A stretch of 64,000 bases of DNA, from positions 6,160,796 through 6,224,795 of the forward strand of contig CM053253.1 of assembly GCA_028583405.1 (NCBI GenBank), written 5' to 3'. Every line of letters starts with the position of its first letter. Position 1 is the stretch's first letter. This document shows, one piece after another, positions 31,066 to 42,672 of the stretch. This DNA is from Pogonophryne albipinna. Its lineage: Eukaryota; Chordata; Actinopteri; Perciformes; Artedidraconidae. The notes below the pieces were generated by a model, which saw only the letters and a program-made list of their open reading frames with translations, did no database searches and was not told the origin of the DNA. A program made the position numbers and the translations under genes.

Positions 31066-34000
31066 CTACAAGAGTAAAATGTTGTTTAATAAAGGATATT
31101 ACACATCAACAGTTTGTATATCTCAGTGTGTATAAATCCTCCCTAATAATCAGATTACTCCAATTTCAAAAGAATAGAAAACCTGTTTTACTTGTGCAGG
31201 TTTGATTAGAAAATAGCTGTACATTTCCAGCTAGATCTGTTCTGCAGTACCCTGTGTACCCTAAATTAAAATAACAGTTTGACTACTTTGGACTGATTAG
31301 CTTTCTTTTTGAGAGCTGTATTAGAGGAATAATACCACTCTCATGTCTGTATGCAAAATATGAAGCTAGTACAGGGTGTATGCAGGAATCCTGAAGTCAG
31401 ATGTAAGACCTTTGAAGACCTTTTTTAAGACCCTTTCCATACATTTTAAGACCTCATCGCCACTTGGAGTTCTAACCGGTTACATTGGCGACTCACTTTA
31501 CCTCACATTGACTATATACAGTATTGATTGTCCTTCCTCCTTATCTTCCAACCATTTGGACGCAGACTTGCATTTTCCCATAACGATGTTGTTTAACAAC
31601 CGGCGTAAACGGGCCTTCGCGGGCTATCAAGCAGTGAGCGTGCGATGTCCTGTTCAGATGACGTCAAACCCAACGGGATGCCATCAATAAACTACACAGA
31701 ATCACACTACACACCTACGCAATGATTACATTCAGGCAGACTGTAGAATACAACCTCTTTGGACAATTCATATACTTATTGAAAACAAGCTACAAAATGT
31801 AATACCTTGGAAAATGCTGTTTAATACTTTTTAATAGCCTTCATTTTCGCTAAATTTATTTATCAACTTTTAATACTTTTTAAGACCCCGCGGACCCCCT
31901 GTAGATGTAAAACAGATAGCCTGGCTCTGTCTAAAGTTAAAAAGAGAGTAATTTGTTCAGATTAAACAAATTACCCATTGCATGTTAATAAGTGAGGTTC
32001 CTGTTCACCGTGTTTTATGTCTCTATGTTTGTTTGTTAGTTTGTTTATTTAAAGGACAGTGCACATTGATCAACATTGCTGTAAACGTGCCAGTGTTGGC
32101 CAGCAGGCTAATTTTCAACTGTTGTCCAAGATGTTATAATAACCATAACAAAGCTAAACTAAACTATTGTTAAGCTAAACTATGCGAGGAGCTTCATATT
32201 TAGCATACAGATATTAAAGTGGTATTAAGCTTCCAATTCAATCATCTTCAAGAAGGCACACTGGCATACTGTAAGATGCCAAACTTTCTCCAAATGGAGC
32301 TAATCAATAAAGTGTGGAAGTGACATGATAACAAAAAAAAAGATACATTTTGGGGAACAATGACAACACTGAACGGTCAATTGTCTTTTTGAGAGTGCAA
32401 TAAGAATATTTCTGGTTTCTTCGGTAACAAGCAAGATAGAATTCACATTTACCTTTACCTTTCCTCTTGCATCATCTCGTTGACCTAACAGAAGGGAGAC
32501 AAAACGAGAGGTGAGCACCTTCAGTGCCTTACAGAGAACTCCTTAAACAACAGAACATGAAGTGCCTTACGTACCTTTATAAGCTATCCAAAGCACAACT
32601 CCAAGTGCAGCAAGAAGCACTAAAAGAACAATAACACCGATCAAAATGTGATGATTCCGATTTGCCTCTGCAATACAAAACAAGAGAACCATTAACCAGA
32701 TATCAGGCCTTTCACACACAATTCACAATTTATCATTGCATATAATACTGGATAATTCGATATTTGAGAAAAATATGGGCATTTATGAAGACAAATAGTC
32801 TTTTATACAGTAAATAAATCTCCTCCAAAACAGGAAATGCTTCATGTATATCACATATTTGCATTTCATCAGAGGAAGCCCACATGCAGTTGTGAACATG
32901 TTCAGGAAGTCAATACATACTTTTTAAATTCTATAACAATGAAATTACAGTGGCGTCTTTACACCAAAGTAGTGTAACCATGGTGTAGGTGAAGTGTGTT
33001 AATCCCACACTTAAAACCACAGACAAACACAGGTTTATGAGACCTAACATCTCGTCGCCTACATGGTGTCGTTTTGAGCGAGTCACCGCTAACCACACAG
33101 CTGCAGATGGTAAGAGAGCTGAAGGTGAGAAACATTACAATTCACCAGCCTACTCAAAAACTCACCACAGATGTTGTCAGATACGTCTGTTGCACTTTGT
33201 TGAATATGGTCTCCACTCTCACATCTGTAAAGAATGTCACAATGTTAAAGGATCATTCCTGGCTTCTCATTGTGACTGAAAGATTCAGGTGATTATTTGC
33301 CCAAATGTACCCTTTTTCACTTCTATATTTCACAAGCATACTGAAAGCTTCAGTGAATTGGGAACTCCTATCGTGAGAGCAACTTATAAAAGGTGCTAGC
33401 AGCATCTTCAGCACATTTCAATACATAATGACCCCAGTTTACAAATGTGTTTAATATTCTTCATCACGGAAATCCCCCACAAAACCACGATATCTTCTCA
33501 GAAATGTTCAAATGTAGTATGTAAACAAAATTGAGTGTCTACTTGCAGGATATATTGAGAAATGTGTGTTCTTACAAAGAGTTACAGAGAGAAAAGCCAC
33601 TCTCACATTATGGCCTGTAAATGTATGGCTAGCTGCTGGTTAGCTTAGCTTAGCATTACAACTAATGGAAATATGGGGAAACAGCTATCCTTTAAGATAG
33701 ACTTTTATTAATCCCTCGTGGGGAAATTGTTTCTCTGCATTTGACCCATCCTAGTGTTAGGAGCAGTGTGCTGCCATTTTGAACGGCGCCCAGGGAGCAG
33801 TGTGGGGAATGGTGCCTTGCTCAGGGACACCTCGGTAGCACTTGGTCTTGAACTGGTGACCTTCCAGTTGCCAAGCCAAGTCCCTATCGACTTCGCCACC
33901 AGCGCCCTGAATCCTGTTTCTCTCTGAAAGTAACAAAGTCCACTTATCCCCCTTTTTTAAACAAATTACTTACTATATTATTATATGTTATTTGTTGAAA

Positions 34001-37000
34001 CAATAATGACACAGATTGACATCCTGGTCTATTTTATGGCCTGCTACTTGCTGTAGATTCACATTTAACAGACATATTTAGAGAGATATAACTTGTTTAA
34101 TCAACAAGTGTACTTTCCAATATTTCCTATAATAGTGAACTAACTATATTCAGATTAAATATTAATTTGAAGAAGCCAATAACCAGACAAAACTGAAGAG
34201 AGGAAAAATAACTTCCTTGTTAATGTTTATCTCTGAATCAGCCTGTAAGAAAATGTGCTCTAACAAAGGCTTGTTTGTCTAACCCAGGGGTCGGCAACCT
34301 TTTTGATATGAAGTGCCATTTTTTTATCAGCGTGCCGACGATCGGGGGGAGGAGTTCGACGCTTGTGAACTGTCAACAGGAGGGCGGGGGGAGCCTCGCT
34401 GCGGGGAAGCAGTGTGTGGACCTGCCAGTGCAACTTACATGATGCCGAATTTAACAAACAAATTTAAATAATTGGTTTAAACGGAATAATAATAAGGACG
34501 ACCGTCTGTTCTGTGATTCTCCAGAACACACAGATGGCCAGTCCGCCCCTGTGTAGCATGTTATTTCGATGAGAGATGAGCAGATCGCCACTGGGCTTTC
34601 AACTAAATACACAGCCACGCAAAAACTGCGGCATTTGTACAGCTCCTTATGGGTACTGCAATTTGTGCAGTGCTTTCCTCGGTGGTGAAACTATCAGCAC
34701 TGCACCACGGAGGAAAGCGGCAGAAAGTCACCTGGATTTAAAGAGAGCGGGGCTGCGTTGCGTGCATGGCTTCCTTCTGCAGGTAACAGGGAGACGCGCT
34801 CTGGCGGCGGTCTCGTTCAGGATCCGAAAATAACATGTAAATATTTTGTCCACTTATTCATAGTGTGCCACTGGTTACGGTGCCGCGTGCCAGGGGTTGC
34901 CGACCCCTGGTCTAACCACATAAAGCCAAATATGAATTAGCAAGTGGAGGTTTAAGCTGGGAGATTTTTTGGTGGAATTGGAGTTAATTTACTTACTCTG
35001 TCCATTGCTTACAGGGACCATCCCAAGAGCTGTCATTGGAGAATGTGCCTTCTGGGCATTTCTGACAAACTGTGTCCTGCGTATGGTTGCCTGAAAGCAG
35101 AAAGTGATAGATTTAGTACATAACAAAAACAGTGCTGATCGTTCTATATATTCAGTACAAATGAATATGGTGCATCATACCTCTGAATAGAACCCCATCT
35201 CCAGGTGTACAGGTGGTGTGTGGCACACAGGTGATGCACTCAGCACTGGAGCAGTGAAACCCCTCCTGACACAGGCAGGTGCTGCGCTCCTTCTTGCTCT
35301 TATGGACAATAACCTGGAAGTTTATATCTGAAAGAGAAATGAAGACACGTTATAAATTGTGCTGCATCAAACTAAAGTATATCAGTATGTATAGTCACTG
35401 TTTTTTGAATATTTCGGACAGGGTCTTACTTGGGTCACAATAGCGCTGACGCTGACACTCGGTATTCTTTGTGTATTCATCCTGATATTCATTGTCCCGA
35501 CATTCTTCACATTGAGGATCTTGACAAAAGCTGGAGGAAAACATTCTGGTCCCTGAAACACAGAGTGGCGCTTCTTAGTGAAACATGCAGAACTGTGCAG
35601 TATTATAGTACGTGTCTCAAGTGCATGTGGTTAATGTGGAACTGTGGCTCAAAGGAAAGGTTATGTGGGAGGAAATAAGCTCTAGTTATACTGTAACAGG
35701 TGTTACAGCTTTTTTGCTGAGAATAAGATGAAAGTGCAAATCCACCCCTATTACTGTCTATTAAATGCAACCCATGACAATTTTGTCAAGGAACTGATAA
35801 AACCTAATGACAAAATCCCCTTTACAACTTCCTAAAGACCAATCTTAGTTATTGTTTTATCAAAAGTTTAAAACCCAGATATATTCACAATTTCCCCAAT
35901 GATTTAAACACGTGAAAATAAGCACATCATCTAATTTGAGAAGCTGGAGCCAGATAATGTCTTTTTTTGTTTTTACCATTCCTGCATTTAAAAAATAAAA
36001 TAATATAGTCAACTTATTGTCTCAGCTCTACATGGAAGTTTTACTGATATGAGTATTGCATCGACCTTCTCCTTAAGTCTTTACAATGACATAAAATGTT
36101 ATTTATATAGCACTAAATAAATACAGAAATGATCTCTTGAGCCAACCCAACAACCACTTGAGAACAATGGTTGAGATGAGAGAGAAAAAGAAAGAGAGGG
36201 GTAGAGAAGACTGAAGAAGAGAGTTTAACTTTTCCTTTAACATTTCTGAGGGGAGAGTGAAAGAAAAAGAACCCAAGGATAAGAAGGAAGCTAAGTGAAA
36301 GCAAAAATAAATGTTATTTTTATCAGTTTTGAACAAGCTGCTATCTCTGGGGCAGAGAAGTGAATCTAATGCAGCCTCTTTTATCGTACCATGTGCTACT
36401 TTTTCACTTCTTTTTTTCTAGCTTAGTTACATGTAATGTCCATTTAACCCATTTAGTAATTAGAGGACGTTTTTTAACATTTACACTGAGATACAAGTGA
36501 CTCACAATTGTTAATTTTGCGTGAGTGAGTGAGTGAGTGTCTACGTGACTGCAAACATAGAAATAACATGTCCTAGATTATTTATTAACACGTGAGGAAG
36601 TCAGCAGCGGAAACGTGTTTGTCTACGTTGTTTCAACACTTTATCGTATTTTAATTTGGAGACATTTGTTGTTTAAATGTCGTGTTTGTGTACGCCTGCT
36701 TTGCTTTAACTGCCATGTAGAGGATGAATACAGTATTAAGAATAATAAAAATTTCAATACCTGGACCACACATTTTGCAGCAATCGCCATTCACATTCGC
36801 ATACTGGGTCAGTGGGTCACATTGTAGCTGAGCAGAGTTCATCACCTGCAAAACAAAATGGGTGTCATTTATACAAATAAAATCACATTTATTTATAATG
36901 ACCAATATTACAAAACACATGTTTCTCAGGGGGCTTTACAGTTTGTACAGATCAACAAACATGAATGACAGGGTAAAAACATAAGATAAACAATCCATAG

Positions 37001-37648
37001 GAATTATGGTAATGTGAATCTCAAATACAAATAGAATTAAGTAAAATACAATAACTCAGAGGTTTATTAATGCTTTGTATCCTCAGTAGTGTGTGGTTTC
37101 ATCGACTGTATGTTAACTTCCTCTTAGTCCATACTGTTAATGGTGGGAAGTCCCAAGCATTCAAGAAGCTGGTATCCCCGATACTGACAGCCACATGCCC
37201 TTTTGTTCATTTATTAACATGTTTTCGCTATCAATATTAAAGAGAATTGCATATTAAGATTCAGAAAAATACGTGTTTCTCAAACAAAACCTCGTCTGCC
37301 CAATGCAGCGACGAAAACGAAAGTGAAAGTACATTTTATAAGATGTGCACCATTCTGTCTAAACAGTATCTAAATGGTGAAACATTGAAATAATATTAAC
37401 AATTAGGGCATAATATCATATTATAGTGTGCTTCTGAGTAAATGATGGTTATGACGAGTCTTACGACTAACTACATTTCGCCTACAGCTTTCAATCACAT
37501 GACTGGGCGATACAGTGTAACCGCAGCTACATTCAGTTAGCTCTAGTCAACATCTTTCATATTTATAATAAAATATATCATTGATCTTACTCACCATGAA
37601 ACCCAGAAGCAGTATCGGCAGCAGTAGATGCATCTTAGTTCCCAGCAT
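30769..37648 (-). CDS. cd40: TNF-receptor superfamily member, CD40-like, complete
   Basis: Nine exons on the minus strand, in transcription order: 37648-37595, 36845-36761, 35552-35430, 35327-35181, 35090-34997, 33224-33166, 32667-32575, 32484-32459 and 31065-30769. All phases join, giving 978 nt (325 residues). Residues 1-18 form a Leu-rich signal peptide. Next come cysteine-rich domains (CDPLTQY, CCKMCGPGT, CEECRDNEYQDEY, YCDPN, CLCQEGFHCSSAECITC, KCPEGTFSNDSS), then one membrane segment (ILIGVIVLLVLLAALGVVLW) and a cytoplasmic tail of about 110 residues. The YCDPN and GxHCSSxxCxxC spacing follows CD40 closely. CD40 sits on B cells and antigen-presenting cells, binds CD40L and signals through TRAFs. 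The tail has PQEE (TRAF2/3-type) and PEENED (TRAF6-type). Introns carry hAT and SINE insertions. Another TNFRSF paralogue is possible but less likely. Confidence 0.85.
31372..31901. mobile_element. hAT-type element in cd40 intron 8, about 530 bp
   Basis: It starts CAGGGTGTATGCAGGAATCC and ends GACCCCGCGGACCCCCTG. Subterminal TAAGACCTTT and TTTAAGACC motifs recur inside both ends. The flanks do not give a clear 8-bp duplication. Confidence 0.5.
33695..33910 (-). mobile_element. tRNA-SINE-like element in a cd40 intron
   Basis: The minus strand begins with a tRNA-like head (TGGCGAAGTCGATAGGG, and CCAGTTCAAGACC as B box). Its body follows (gtgtccctgagcaaggcacc), and it ends AATTTCCCCACGAGGGATTA. 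It interrupts an older repeat containing gctggttagcttagcttagc. Confidence 0.55.
34285..34909. mobile_element. Non-autonomous hAT-type element, 625 bp, perfect 8-bp duplication
   Basis: The left end is CAGGGGTCGGCAACCTTTTT and the right end GGGTTGCCGACCCCTG. Both are flanked by gtctaacc (34277-34284 and 34910-34917), a perfect 8-bp target duplication of hAT type. It lies in cd40 intron 5. No transposase. Confidence 0.92.
37313..37330 (+). promoter_or_regulatory. ISRE/IRF-type site in cd40 intron 1
   Basis: GAAAACGAAAGTGAAAGT has three GAAA cores at the spacing of an interferon-stimulated response element. It lies about 265 bases into the first intron. CD40 is interferon-inducible in mammals; function here is inferred. 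Confidence 0.5.
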
Positions 37649-37750
37649 GTTGTCTCTCTCCACGGTCACAGTGTGTCTGCTCTGTCCTCCCCTCCTAACT
37701 ATAAACGGTTAGACTGTTTGTGAGGGTGGAGCATAGGTGGAGCTGAGAGA

Positions 37751-37760
37751 GGGGATTTCC
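37751..37760. promoter_or_regulatory. NF-kB-type site upstream of cd40
   Basis: GGGGATTTCC matches the kB consensus GGGRNWYYCC exactly and sits about 105 bases upstream of the cd40 start codon. NF-kB is both a target and a regulator of CD40 signalling in mammals. Confidence 0.5.
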
Positions 37761-38680
37761 TCCGTGAATTTTTTTTTAGGTCCGAGATGACCATTTCCTG
37801 TAAATGCAGAGGCATCCACAGCGAATCCAGAGTGGTGATTTTACACAGAAGTATTTTAAGAAAACTTTTTTTTAAAAATATCAGTGTTGGAAAAAAGACT
37901 CACATACAGTATTTCTGATTTGCATACTAAAGTAAAACACCGGAGTGGACAAATAGTCAACTTAAATTATATTTGTGTATTTTAGAATTGGTGAAATATA
38001 AGCAAACTGTATTTGAAGTTGTTTATTATAAGTTAAAGTAACGGCTACTTATGAGAAGAAGTAAAATATACTATTATATTATTGGATTATTTCACTCAAT
38101 TTAATCTAGTTTAATCTAAAGCAAAATGTTGCTTAAAAATTAAGTGTATGTTTTGTTAGTAAAATAATATTCAAATAGAAAGAAATCAGTAACTGTATAG
38201 CTGCAAATAAGTGTAATGCAGAAACAAGTAATTAGAGAAATCCGAAAAAATGGGTATACTAAAGTAAAGTACAACAAATGAACAGTCCTGGTCAGTTTAC
38301 TAAATCACATTATAGCAGCTGTAACCATGACGTCTTGAAAAGGATAATATGCTTGTACTGGGCCTCTATCACAGCAACACAAGTTTCTAATTGAATTAAA
38401 CAACCCAATTTACATTGCCTCTTAAGAATTTTATGACAGAGAAAGGGTTGTGTTGTTTTCACAGTTCTCGGCAACACCTGCTCGTCAGTAGCCTGAACAC
38501 TGCACACACTGAGGGATTCCCCAGACTCCCCTCTCGAAGGGGGGATTCCCACAACTGGTTGACTGCGAGTGAAAAATGCTCTTCTCTCCTTTTCAGATAT
38601 ACACACTGACTGAATACTCAGTGTGTTGTTATGACCCTGGGTCATTATGTCATTTGTGTGCGGATATTTTTCCCTCCTCC

Positions 38681-39075
38681 TGGGTGTTTCTCAATGTCAA
38701 GGAAGGCTGCTCCAGAGCCACTATTTCAAGGATGCTACGTCATCGAGTCCCGCCGAAGGACTGTTCCAATGTCCAGGATGCTTGGAATTCTGCCGAGTCT
38801 GGCGTCTTTCGTTGCGGGATATTTCGAGGATGCACATGTGTATCCTCCGCGGTCTTAAAATCCCCACAATGCTTTGCGCACGGACCAATTTCCAAATCTT
38901 TGGCGGAAATCGCGCTCCATTTAAGGTGGGGCCTAGCATATGACGCACACCTGTTAGCCTGTTCCACAATTCTTCATTTTACGAGGCTAAGAAGGATTCT
39001 TGCCTCGCTTCTGAAGGAAGTGACTCGGAAGACATGTCCTATCAAGGAAGCGTCCTCGACATTGAGAAACACCCA
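38681..39075. mobile_element. MITE-like DNA element A, 395 bp
   Basis: Ends are inverted: TGGGTGTTTCTCAATGTC on the left and GACATTGAGAAACACCCA on the right. Its interior is shared, in inverted orientation, with the adjoining element B. The long open frames here (for example 38576-39277) are chance frames in the repeat. Confidence 0.8.
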
Positions 39076-39077
39076 CC

Positions 39078-40368
39078 GGCCGTTTCTCAATCTCGAGGAT
39101 GCTGGCTTGGTAGTCGCGTACTTCCAAGTCACTTCCTTCAGAAACGAGGCAAGTATGCTTCCAAGCCACGGCTTCGGAAAACGAAGAAGAATGGAACAGG
39201 CTAACAAGTGTGCTACTCTCTCTAACGGTTTCAACATAAACTGTACCGAAAATAAATACCTCACGATGTCCATCTAATTATGAACGTGCTTTACTTTCAC
39301 GGAACACATTTTTGGTGATAACAAATGTAACAAAGTAACATATTTACCAACACATGTTCTACGCCAGGGTTTCCGCTAGGATTTTTTCTCGCCGGTCAAA
39401 TGTCCGAACAGAATTTATTTTACCGGACACATTTGAAACTTACCGGTCATGTTTCAATAATAATAATAAGAATTGTGTAGCAGAGTTTCCGTTAGCAGGT
39501 AATTACCGGACTAGGACCGGATATGCTGATGTTTAAAACTCAGTTAATGGGAGTCATTTTTATATTGCTTCAGTTTATAATCGTAACAGATCGAAAAATT
39601 CAGATTCATTTTTCAATAAATGATTCCACAAACAACAAACAACATCATTATTACATTCAAAGAAACTACTTGTAGTAGATAACGTACATTATTCAAAAGT
39701 TTACATTAACTTTGAATAATAACACGGGAGAAACGGATCCTCTCTTTTCCTCTCTCCCTCCCTCTCTCTCCTGACAGCCTGTCAGTTTCTCATGCAGCGC
39801 GCTAAACAGTGGGCGGGGCTTCAGGTCAGACTCAGCAGCTGATCTGATCTCTCTCTCGCGTCCGGTTACACTTCACTCGCGTTTATGTCCATATCGATCA
39901 GATCCAGCTCTCCTGATCGGCCTATAGAGAGCACAGATCAAGCTATTAAAAGTGAATATCGGTCGATAATGATCGGCGGCCAATCGATCGGAGCATCGGA
40001 CATTTTGACCGGCAGATTTTGAATTTACCGGTTTTTATTCAATTTGACCAGCTAAAAACCGGTAAATACCGGCTAACGGAAACCCTGTTCTACGCCACTA
40101 CATACTTACATTTAAATGTGTGCTGCGTCGGTTCAGCCATTCTCCGCAAGGGTTTTTGAAACTGGTCCGTGCGCAAAGCATTGTGGGGATTTTAAGGACG
40201 CGAAGTCTACCCATGTGCAGCCTAGAAATTTCCCCCAAACCAAGGACGCGGCCTCGGTGGAATTCCAAGTATGCTGGAGATTGGAACAGTAGTTCGGCGG
40301 CACTCGATGACGTAGCATCCTTGAAATATTGTCTTGGAAGCCAGTATCCTCGAGATTGAGAAACGGCC
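39078..40368. mobile_element. MITE-like DNA element B, split by a hAT insertion
   Basis: The termini are perfect inverted repeats GGCCGTTTCTCAATCTCGAG / CTCGAGATTGAGAAACGGCC. Element B is oriented opposite to element A, and only 2 bases separate them. Removing the nested hAT (39365-40087) leaves about 560 bp. Shared interior blocks with A include atttcaaggatgctacgtca and ccacaatgctttgcgcacgg (in A orientation). Confidence 0.8.
39365..40087. mobile_element. Non-autonomous hAT-type element, 723 bp, perfect 8-bp duplication
   Basis: It begins CAGGGTTTCCGCTAGGATTT and ends CCGGCTAACGGAAACCCTG. Both flanks are ttctacgc (39357-39364 and 40088-40095). It carries repeated TTACCGG motifs inside both ends and sits inside element B. 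No transposase. Confidence 0.93.
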
Positions 40369-40629
40369 TGTGTGTGTGTGTGTGTGAGTGAGCAGGTGGT
40401 GCCCGTTAGCTGATTGGCTGCCTTCGACAGGCTGATTGGTCCACCTGAAGAGACAGGAGTATTTAAGCTGCAGCCACGCAGTTCCTCTGCCCTCTCTCTC
40501 ATCGACCTCTCCCAACTCCGTGACTGTTGTAGAAAACCTGATCTATTGTTCTGTGTAAATCTAACGATTACCGGTCCTTTTGTACTTTTTGGTATCTTTG
40601 TAAAGATAAGCTAATTTAATCTGTTTTAT

Positions 40630-41175
40630 TTTTATGTATTTAATCGTTTATTTGGCAGGGACAATGCACAGTAAAGAACACTTAAAACATTCAAATGTAT
40701 CAAGTGTGACATCCGCAGTCCCTCACATAAAACATTTAAGAAAATTACATTTTACAAACATAGTAAAAACAAAATACATAATATGCAAAAAGTGCAAAAG
40801 AGCAAGAGCAGCATACACGAGTATTTACCACATAGCAGTACACTATAGCAGCTACGACATATAAGGTGCAAGAGAAGATAAAAGTGCTACCTAAAGTGCG
40901 AGAGGAGATACCCCTGTGTTAAAGTGCATTTAGCGGTGATTGCACGTCTGTTTGTTTCTCAACCATTCTTTGAGTTGACCTTTGAAGCTATTGAGAGTGG
41001 GACAATCCCGTATCTCAGTTGGGAGGCTATTCCACAATGAGCTGCCTTTAATGGAGAGGACATTTTGTCCTAAAAGTGGTCCGTCTGCGGTGGACTTCAC
41101 AGTCTCCTCTGGTTTCTGACCTAGTGCAAAATATGTCTTGAAAGGCACTCTTTGCTTTGCCCAGGAGTGCGACAC
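40630..41175 (-). pseudogene. 5'-truncated non-LTR retrotransposon, 3' end
   Basis: The minus strand encodes a reverse-transcriptase C-terminal tail (SSLWNSLPTEIRDCPTLNSF, then a Lys-rich end), followed by a 3' UTR ending near ...tgcattgtccctgccaaata. The same 3'-tail motif (gacagtgcacattgatc) recurs at 32055. It is truncated and not a host gene. Confidence 0.65.
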
Positions 41176-42579
41176 CCTTTTCTTTTGTTCAAATCACGTT
41201 TTCTGCTGTTTTTTCGTTAGGTTAGGTAAGAAGCCTGTATTTTATTTTACTTATTTTTGTTAGGCAAGATTTATGTACGCCCAGGGTTATTTGTTTATGA
41301 GGGTTGTCTCGACTCCTTTAAAAACAAAAAGGTAATTCAAATGACCAAAGGCATTTTTCTGTCTCATTGTCCATTTCTTGGGAATGGGAAGAGCGGGGAG
41401 AGTGCAATTTTGTGCTGCGCCTAGGTTCCCCTAGACCTGGGCGTAACAGTGTCTAACACCACCACGTTATCTCTGCCCCGATCAGTCTATGGCCCTCACC
41501 TCATGCATATGTTGCTAGGCAACAGCCAGTAAACCGGCTGTGTTCAAATGTCGTTGCCTGTGTATTTGTGTAATTACTGCACTTTGACCGGGAGCACCGG
41601 AAAAACTTGCACAATGAATTTTCTCAAACTTTCCCTGGCTGGAAATTCCAATGGATATAGAATTATAATCCTTTTCATGAAAATGAAAGCATTTTATGGG
41701 AATATTTACACCATTTTACCTCTAAACTTAGTGTTATTCTGCTTCTTTTGTACTGGCAATTGTGTGCCTTTTCTTGTATAGGCCCTCGTTAATTTGTCCT
41801 ATGTTCAGAAAAGCTATGCACACTGTTTAATGTTGACTGGAGGAAGGGTTGAAAAAAATGGTAGGTGAAAGGGTAAAATATAGATTTTTGAAATGACTTT
41901 CAACTACTCACTTTACATTTTCTTGAATTAATAAAATACATATTATTACTGAACCATATGTAGGGTCAGGACTGTGTTGTTGCACCAAGAAAACAAAATG
42001 CTCTTACCCTTTTAAATCAAAGGTATCATGGGAAAACCAAGAATATGATGAAACATTTACATTTGCGTTTCAGTTCACAGGTGACTTAACCTGGATTTTC
42101 AAACAAACAATATAATAAAAGTAATATGAGTATGAGTATAGAAGAATAAGTTCTCAGTAGTAATCCATAGGAGATACATGTTGTATTTTTGTATTAAATT
42201 GTACTTCTATGGGGTCTGGGAAAAGAGCTGCCGGTATCTTAGTGCTCTTTCTAGGTGAAACAGGGTGAGCAGCAGGTAATGCACATTGTGCTGCGAGTGG
42301 AGACATGTAAACCGACTTGAATTTTCTGTTGTTCTGCAGAGAAAGCATGTGTGCTGCTGTAGGTGTGGCCAAACAGCAAGTACCTGCCTTACAGAGAACA
42401 GTAATATGATCTGAAAGAGGGCGGTGGTAGAAAAATAGTCATACAAATCACAGCCTTTTCCTTTCCCATGTTTAAAGGAGCAGATCACTATTTGGGACTT
42501 GCGTGACAAAAAAAACAAAACAGCTTTCGTATCGTTGAGAGAGAGGCAGTAAATGGACTGAGCATTTGCATGGATTTTT

Positions 42580-42672
42580 ATGTCATCTAAAAAAGTTGTA
42601 ATGCCAAATTTAGGACCAAGGAAGAAAGACAACCCATCCAGAATGGACAGACACACTGAGGATCTGCCACAG
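42580..42672 (+). CDS. Formin exon 1 with start codon
   Basis: It reads MSSKKVVMPNLGPRKK then DNPSRMDRHTEDLPQ before a gtacga donor, phase 0. The upstream in-frame stop at 42559-42561 supports this as the first coding exon. Confidence 0.65.

Larger units (their letters stand above)
37761..42579. other. Intergenic region between cd40 and the formin gene (divergent starts)
   Basis: It contains two back-to-back MITE-like elements (38681-40368), one carrying a hAT insertion, then a 5'-truncated LINE (about 40630-41175). 41180-42579 shows no feature I can name. Promoters of both flanking genes should lie at its edges. Confidence 0.45.

Noticed and set aside
38576..39277. 233-codon open frame
   Set aside because: It runs across two MITE-like elements and their junction; no domain, and the repeat explains it.
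40930..41175. 81-codon minus-strand frame as a host gene
   Set aside because: The sequence is a reverse-transcriptase C-terminal tail of a truncated LINE.
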